From positions 1-64,000 of the forward strand of contig NCSJ02000123.1 of assembly GCA_002812745.2 (NCBI GenBank): DNA of 64,000 bases, read 5' to 3'. Under the pieces are notes generated by a model. That model saw only the letters and a program-made list of their open reading frames with translations, was not told where the DNA came from and made no database searches. The translations under genes were made by a program, and so were the position numbers. Below, piece by piece: positions 58,127 through 64,000 of the stretch; within the stretch, counting starts at the first letter, position 1; each line of letters begins with the position of its first letter. The DNA comes from Scytalidium lignicola. Taxonomy: Eukaryota; Ascomycota; Leotiomycetes.

Positions 58127-59741
58127 TCCGATTTGACTTCGTTTCTAGATATAGGAGGTTGGTTTTTCTGGGGGTGTGTGATTTGTTATGATGTTTGTTG
58201 TATAGTATATTGCATGTATATAGAGGTCCAAGAGGAGATGATGAGATGATGAGATGAGAGATAGGAGAAAAGGGGGAGTGAAAAGGAGGAGGGTCATGGG
58301 CTTTAAACTAATTACCTCTATTTTTTGTTGTTGTGAATGTGTCTCGAATCCATTGTATCTTTTGTGTTTTGGTCTGAATAACATGTCTTGATTAGCATGT
58401 GTGTATGTCGAATATGAGTTTCATTATATGTGACAATTGATTCAACTAAATCTTCTTATTTCTTCTATACTTGCTCGTTCGAGGACAACGAAATACAAAG
58501 CTTATGTATAATTCTTCTCTATATTCTTTTGAAGTATTTTACATATTTTAAAATCAGTATGGTTTTGTCTTTTGTCAGTGAAACTTATTCAAATCCTTTT
58601 GTCGGACTTCCGTAACATGTTTGGTGAGGATGCTTCTAGGATGTGCCCGAGTTTTTAGAGCTGCTGGGAATCATGTAACAGGTGTTTTAAAAAACAGGAA
58701 TATATATCCCTCATCATGTTTCGCTGGGTGATTATGGTGTAATCCTTGAATCCAACAGGTTTTCTAGGTGTGGTAGGTAAGTGGCTCGATCTTGTCCATC
58801 TCGCAGTTGTACTCTCCTTCTTGTTATTTCGTGAACTATATAGGAGTTCAAGTAACCTTTCTCAGTATCGAAAATAGCAGTTTTAACACTAGTTTGTACT
58901 ATATTGAAAATTTGAAGGAACACACCCCAGTTGACGGAGTTCAAAAATCTCCCTAGCTTTATCTCTCTTTACATTCCATTATCAACCCTTCCAAATCTGT
59001 ACGTTGAAACATAGCTGTTGCATTTCCTTAATATCCTTGTTAATTTTATTAATTAATTATTTTACTTCTACAATTTCTCAAAACAAAACAAATAAATAGC
59101 CGGTAAAGTTGTGTCTATCTGTTTCTGTTTCTAATTCGACGTTTTACTGTGGATATTCATTCGAATTAAGCGGCGAAAGTGATATAATTCGTCAATTGCA
59201 CTTGCAGACACCGTACGTAGGCTATTGAGATGCATTTATTGTTCGATAAACATAGAGAGCAACAAACATGCAAATAAATATTGGTGTTCAAATCGACCGT
59301 CAACATGAGCCAATCTATACATAGTTTACCAGTGCATTTATTGATGGAAAGGAAGTTATTAAAGTGCAATCACATCACAAAAATACAATTCTTTAACGTA
59401 AAAACAAGACATACATTCTGATCCTATGCTATCCTATCTACGCGAACATGAACCTTTTTAAAACATCATCATTAGAATCAATAGAGCTCCGCACCAGCTT
59501 TCAGCCTAACCAGTACCCCAATGCATTACATCAATCCAAGTGCGAGTCCATTCCTCACTCTCACCATATAGGAAACACCAACACTCCAATATACATGTCA
59601 CAAATTATGGATGGCATGACCAATAGGAGCGCTATACAAGAGCCATCATATCATATCACCATGGCATATCCACTCAGATAAGACCTAGTACATGGGTGCA
59701 TAGTGCTAGAGCGCATCGAGAAGGAAAAAAAGGTGACAAGC
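58127..59741. other. AT-rich spacer before the hex1 3' end
   Basis: About 1.6 kb between the CaaX ORF and the hex1 stop codon. A minus-strand open frame at 58732-58944 (NSVNWGVFLQIFNIVQTSVK, TAIFDTEKGYLNSYIVHEIT) looks coding but has no ATG and no recognised family; it may be a remnant or an isolated exon. The rest is AT-rich with nothing recognisable. Confidence 0.5.
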
Positions 59742-60502
59742 TTATAGACGAGAACCGTGGATGAGCTTCATGTCGACAACGAGCTCACGGCCGTGGTCGC
59801 TGATGACTAAGGCACGGAGGCTGCCTCGTCCACCGTGGAAGGCTTCGGACAGACGCTCCCAGAGGTTGGATTGATCAATGACACCAACAGCTTGCTTGAC
59901 ATCACCAGTCTCAGTCATGGCAACGACTAGAAACTCACGTTAGTACAACAGTAACGTCAACTGGGAAGGGAGTTGAAGGAAACTTACTGGAGCCATCGTG
60001 CATGTCGAGGACACGGTATTGCTTGAAGACGGGGCCAAGCATGGTCTGGACGACGACGCTTGGGCTGGGGTGCTCAACAAAGCTGGACTCTTCATGCAAC
60101 TGCTTGGTGAAGAGATCAACACCGAGGTATCTGTGTTGGCCAGTGGCTGGAGAAGTGCTGATACGGATGACCTGGCAAGGACGACCTTGGAGAATCAAGA
60201 GATCACCAATGCGGATGTGGTGGCATGGGATGGTGACAGTGTTGGGTGGGTATGCAGAGGAGCCAGAAGAGACGACACTTTGGGAAGGTCCACCGGCGGA
60301 TGGAGCGCTGATGTTGATGTCAATCTCTTCACGGTGGGTGTGAGAACCACCATGGATGGGGTGGATGACACGGTCAGCAGCACGCTGAAGGCCGTGACGG
60401 AAGGAGTGGTAGTGACCTATGAAGAAAGGATTAGTCAATGCCAATGGATGATGATGATGGATGAGGCAAACAACCCTCACCTTCGTCGTCGTAGTAACCC
60501 AT
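59742..60502 (-). CDS. hex1: HEX1, Woronin body major protein (eIF5A-like fold, PTS1 SRL)
   Basis: Three exons on the minus strand: 60502-60481, 60416-59988 and 59926-59742, total 636 nt, 211 aa. The start MGYYDDE is the classic HEX1 start and is followed at once by an intron, as in other fungi. After a short variable segment comes the eIF5A-like body: VTIPCHHIRIGDLLILQGRP, VIRISTSPATGQHRYLGVDL, FTKQLHEESSFVEHPSPSVV and VQTMLGPVFKQYRVLDMHDG. It ends MKLIHGSRL, a peroxisomal targeting signal type 1. The hypusine-site Lys of eIF5A is replaced (SPATGQHRY), as expected. HEX1 self-assembles inside peroxisomes into the dense core of Woronin bodies, which plug septal pores after hyphal damage. The open frame continues upstream of this ATG (see next entry). 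Confidence 0.97.
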
Positions 60503-61493
60503 TTTCTTGGATGTCTTTTGGATACGAGGTGGCTCGACGGTTTGTTCAGTTACACGAATCTCTTCGCGCTTGGTGATAGGCTGGAAGCGAGGCGGGTCAA
60601 CGGTGGTATCGTTGATGCGGGTATCCTCCTGTCGGTAGCTGGGTTGGAAACGGGGAGGGTCGACGGTGGTATCGTTCACGCGAATGTCCTCACGGTAGCT
60701 TGGCTGGAAGCGAGGAGGATCAACAGCAACGTTGTTGACGCGGAGGTTTTCGCGGTAGGCAGGCTGGAAACGAGATCGGATTGCACGTTCAGTGATGTCA
60801 ATCTCAGTATCGTATTGTCGACGACGAGTTGGGAGGTCAACTTCAATGTGTGCTGCGGTGTGTCTTGAGTCGGGTCTATAAAGGAAGGAAGAATGTTAGT
60901 GAATGTTTTCATCCGGAGGATAAGTCTGTCGGTGTACGTCGCCATGTCAACATAGACGAGGGAAGCAATGGCCCGGACCGAAGGGGCTTAGACACCCCCC
61001 TTGGGTCCTGGAACTATTGGTGGAGCCATTTTTTGATTTGCTGACGGCTGAGACACCCCCAAGCCAAAATACGAGCTGTTTTGCTTGTGTGGAGCTCCCA
61101 GAGAAAGAAAAAGCAAATTCAGCTTGCTCCAGCAACCGCGTAATGCTAAGGCTGGAGAGAGCTGGAGGGGGAAGCTCTCCGAAGCTCCAGAAAAAAACAG
61201 ACCGCCACACGCTCCGAAGTAAACAGATTTCAACCAAAACAATTAAAACTGACCTGAATTCCTCTCTCACGCGAATCTCCTCTCGGCGACTCGGACGGTG
61301 ATGACGGTCCTCTTCACGAGTGATGTAGACTTCTTCCTGCTTGAACTGCTGCTCCTGACGCGGAGGAAGATTGGCGGTATAGGAAGAGTATTGGTCTTCC
61401 CGTCCGAGGCGCTGCGGTGCAGGAGCGAGGTTGATCTCACCCTCGACGTGGGTTTCGGTGGTGGTAGTGGTGGTTTGGACAGCGGCGTCGCTC
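60503..61493 (-). CDS. hex1: Upstream in-frame extension of hex1 with PPRFQP repeats (alternative 5' coding part)
   Basis: Upstream of MGYYDDE the frame stays open and is clearly coding: exon 60875-60503 (contiguous with the HEX1 first exon) and exon 61493-61254, joined over a 378-nt intron with matching phase (EEFR-PDSRHTAAHIEVDL). It encodes SDAAVQTTTTTTETHVEGE, a Gln/Arg-rich part (QEQQFKQEEVYITREED), and four tandem units of about 19-20 residues of the form RVNDTTVDPPRFQPSYR. No ATG occurs in either exon, so a further 5' exon beyond an acceptor at 61494 is required; I could not find it. An extended isoform made by alternative splicing or promoter use is known for hexA in some fungi; here it is inferred from the open frame. 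Confidence 0.7.
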
Positions 61494-62600
61494 CTGTAGG
61501 ACGACGGGAAAAAGCTGAAGGGGATCGGGACTCGGGCGTCAAAGTCCAGGGTGACCGATTTCTACCAGTGCGAGAGAGTCTCTTCTCGAATGCCTTTCGA
61601 CGCGCCGAAAGGAAGACAAGAAGGGGTCTCTTGCTTCTGTTTGGTTGAAAGGTGAGGGAAGAGAGCGTTGGGCTACGCTTCTTGACTCTGTCTTTCAATT
61701 GATGGAAGTAGAGATGGGGTTTGGAAGTGGTGTATGGAAGATGGAGAATGGGGAATTGAGGGGGGAAGACTGGATGGTTTTGTGCGAAAGAGGAGGAGGA
61801 AGAGAGAGAAGGAAGTGTGGGACTCTGCACGGTTCATAAATTGCTTTGCTTTGTTGACTCGCGTTTGTTTACGTGCTAAAGTGATTAGGCGAGCTGTCTC
61901 ACATGAACGGGGGATCTAGCGATGGGTCCATTGGCCGGTGCGTGTCCTCTCTGCCTCTTTCTCTCTCTTTTCCCCAGCCCACGCATAATCAATCATACTG
62001 TACACACAGGAAGCACGACCATCGGATCAAATTTCAGCTACTCCACTTCCTGCCACCGAGTTACCATTGGGTATTGGCATGGCTCGGCCGCTCAACACGG
62101 ATATACAGTACGGTATGGTGCTGTTGAGTGTACTGTTGGATGGGGAGAGAGCTCGTGGCTGGGAGAGAAGCACCCCTTCGATCGCCGCAACAATTACAGT
62201 AACCACCACCACCACAACGCACGAGAAAGCCAATGATAACAGATAATTGCAAGAAAGAGAGGGATCCGATACTGAAAACAATACGTCTGGACCATCACGA
62301 CAGTACTATATTAGTCTACAGTATTACCCGTCCTGCTGCAACCTGCCTGTGATATCGCCCAGCCCGTGCCGTCCGGTGGAACTCGTTATCACCAATCCAA
62401 AATCCAATCCAATCCAATCCCATACTCCCTCCCCAGCCTCAGCGAGAGAAAGAAAAAAAAAAGATTACCGTACAAAAAGTCACAGCTCATGGCCCAGCCC
62501 TGTGGAATGGAAGAAGCTCGAGCACCAAAAAGCTGGTGGCCGGTAACTATGCCGCCTCGACGTTGCAGATGGATGTCGTGGACCGCCCACATTGGATAGC
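61494..62600. promoter_or_regulatory. Upstream region and likely 5' leader of hex1
   Basis: Should contain the missing first exon(s) and promoter of hex1. An ATG at 61833 (minus) opens a frame that stops after about 55 codons and does not join the next exon in phase, so it may be leader sequence. TACTG-type motifs occur at about 61998-62006, 62103-62113 and 62302-62327. Confidence 0.45.
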
Positions 62601-62689
62601 CCTGACACCTGCCCAATGGACCGTGATGGGCGCTGCAAGTGCGACGGCATCGTGCGCAACACCGTCAGCCTGGATGGAGCTCCACGGTT

Positions 62690-63547
62690 ATGCGTCTCTG
62701 GAGACTTGCAGAAGACGGGATGCACGTGAGATCCTCCAGCGCTTCTGGGCCTCCGTGTTGTGTTTTTCTCTCTCTCTCTCCATCGGATGCCTCAACAGTT
62801 ACCCGGCGACTCTTTGACCGAGGTTCATTGGGAAAATGGGGAAAATTGGAGGGAAATTCGGTCCTTTGGTCTCCATGGCAACGGGGTAGCTCACCTGTCC
62901 ATCCTAGCTGCCGATTGGTTTCCTTGGTGGCTTGGCGTGGCTGGGGCGAGCTCGTGCACGGACCAGCAGCGGTAATTGCGAGATCGATGATCCCTAGTTG
63001 GTGCCTGAGGCCTTTCAATCTGGATCCTCTTCTCGGCCAGCAGTGGAGAAGACTGCTGCCCCGTCCTGCAGCGTTGCAGAAGATCGATCTTGATCTTTGC
63101 TACTGCGGCTGCTCCAGATGGATGGTCGGAAACAGGCCAGGAGACTTTGTTTACAAGACTACAGGAGGAATTTGGAACCAGACAATCAAAAAAATAATTT
63201 CAGGGTCCCGAATAGTTATGCTCGAACCATTTATTCCTGTAACTGTTGTCAAATACAGTACCGTACAAGTTCGATCTCCAACCGTTGTTGGCGCTGACTG
63301 TAGCACCTGCGTGGAAGAGATTGCGGGATGTGACACGAAGCAAATACAGTACTGTAGACTCTCCACTGTCGTGCTATTCATCCTTTTCATGCACATCCTG
63401 ATTCCCGACCGAGGTTCTCCACGTTGTCAGCAAACAGTGATTATGCCATGTGTAAACAAAAACTGGTTTGTTATTTTATTTGCTTTTTGCTTCATTTCAG
63501 GATCCTTGGGTGCGTGCCGTGACAAAAGTCAAAGCTCCACCATCTAA
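62690..63547 (+). CDS. Orphan open frame, doubtful
   Basis: In-frame ATG at 62690 gives about 285 codons without a stop, the longest frame in this spacer. The protein has no recognised domain. Its second half has two hydrophobic stretches near the C-terminus (LSTVVLFILFMHILI and NWFVILFAFCFISG). It reads straight through two copies of the TACTG/CAGTA intergenic motif, which argues that it is chance or a very young gene. Confidence 0.2.
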   Translation: MRLWRLAEDGMHVRSSSASGPPCCVFLSLSPSDASTVTRRLFDRGSLGKWGKLEGNSVLWSPWQRGSSPVHPSCRLVSLVAWRGWGELVHGPAAVIARSMIPSWCLRPFNLDPLLGQQWRRLLPRPAALQKIDLDLCYCGCSRWMVGNRPGDFVYKTTGGIWNQTIKKIISGSRIVMLEPFIPVTVVKYSTVQVRSPTVVGADCSTCVEEIAGCDTKQIQYCRLSTVVLFILFMHILIPDRGSPRCQQTVIMPCVNKNWFVILFAFCFISGSLGACRDKSQSSTI

Positions 63548-64000
63548 TTATGGCGCCAGAATCCACATGATCCACCACTCCACCACTCCATCAGTCTATT
63601 TACTAGGCACATGAATCTTCTGTGGTATTTTGACTTTCTGCATCATGATTCTAGATGAGTATGCTTATTTCTATATTTGTTTGCTGGGTACCGCAGTGTA
63701 GCATTTACGGGTACTACTCTCCATCGCTGACCACGATCCATTTACACGTACCAAGTAACAACACCAAAATAGTCGAAGACCCACTGTGGATGCAAAGAAA
63801 TAGACTTAACAGACGTTCTCTTTATTTTTATTCTTTATATTTCCACGATTCTTCCTTCCTGTCGTTCCTTGTTTTTATACCAATACTTTAGCAATTCAAT
63901 ATAATCATTGACAAAGTCTTTGGTGAGGTAGTGGTATCTAAGTTATGACAAGTGAATTTTAAAAAGAATGTCTGGGTAACACATCTCATTCACTGAGATG
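63548..64000. other. Window end, spacer
   Basis: AT-rich sequence to the window edge. No gene recognised. Confidence 0.5.

Noticed and set aside
59998..60576. 192-codon plus-strand frame opposite hex1
   Set aside because: Lies exactly over the HEX1 exon and its codon-rich antisense; HEX1 is certain on the other strand.
61267..61830. Minus-strand frame of Ser/Pro/Arg-rich residues over the upstream hex1 exon
   Set aside because: Starts at GTG, not ATG, and is shifted from the frame that joins HEX1 in phase.
1..64000. CRISPR arrays, bacterial operons, insertion sequences, rRNA genes
   Set aside because: None seen: the window has spliceosomal introns and fungal gene families, with no direct-repeat/spacer array, terminal-repeat transposon or rRNA sequence that I could recognise.

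Overview
The window reads as a nuclear chromosome segment of a filamentous ascomycete (Pezizomycotina). Reasons seen in the sequence: short spliceosomal introns (about 48-110 nt, GT-AG with one GC-AG), long intergenic spacers, a Woronin-body HEX1 gene ending in the peroxisomal signal SRL, a PTH11-like membrane receptor, a fungal hyaluronan-synthase-like GT2 and a MedA/Acon-3/Ren1/Acr1-type regulator. A Leotiomycete-like fungus would fit, but I cannot name the species. All spliced models were built by hand; where I give exon coordinates, the exon lengths sum to a multiple of three and the junction phases agree.

Layout. 1-4.5 kb: 3' part of a very large disordered Ser/Pro-rich protein. 5.1-6.7 kb (-): ALKBH1-like dioxygenase. 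7.2-8.0 kb (-): small conserved-looking protein, followed by a possible frameshifted remnant. 9.0-9.9 kb (-): Cys-containing, Ser/Thr-rich surface protein. 10.5-14.5 kb (-): zf-C3H1 (Red1/ZFC3H1-type) RNA-surveillance protein, divergent over 0.6 kb from a class II myosin heavy chain (15.1-22.4 kb, +). 23.6-25.1 kb (+): GT2 glycosyltransferase. 25.6-26.8 kb (-): unresolved spliced gene or remnant. 27.4-28.2 kb (-): unknown protein. 30.0-33.1 kb (-): MedA-like developmental regulator in four exons.

33.1-48.8 kb is a roughly 15.7-kb gene-poor region upstream of the MedA-like gene. It carries clusters of a TACTG/CAGTA pentamer motif and, at 46.2-47.0 kb, a degenerate tandem array of ten units sharing two conserved boxes. 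48.8-50.7 kb (-): secreted FAD-linked (berberine-bridge type) oxidase. 52.6-53.8 kb (+): PTH11-like 7-TM protein with a perfect 12-bp hairpin downstream. 55.7-57.5 kb (+): Dal5/allantoate-type MFS permease. 57.6-58.1 kb (-): an ORF ending in a polybasic-CaaX tail. 59.7-61.5 kb (-): hex1 with a conserved upstream open frame encoding PPRFQP repeats. 61.5-64 kb: upstream spacer, again rich in the pentamer motif.

How the genes fit together: there is no operon and no evident biosynthetic cluster. Several genes serve hyphal growth and development (class II myosin, GT2, HEX1, MedA-like), one serves nuclear RNA turnover, and three face the outside (oxidase, receptor, permease). Twenty isolated Ns, eighteen of them touching homopolymer runs, are assembly artefacts; one breaks the MedA-like frame and must be skipped to read that gene.
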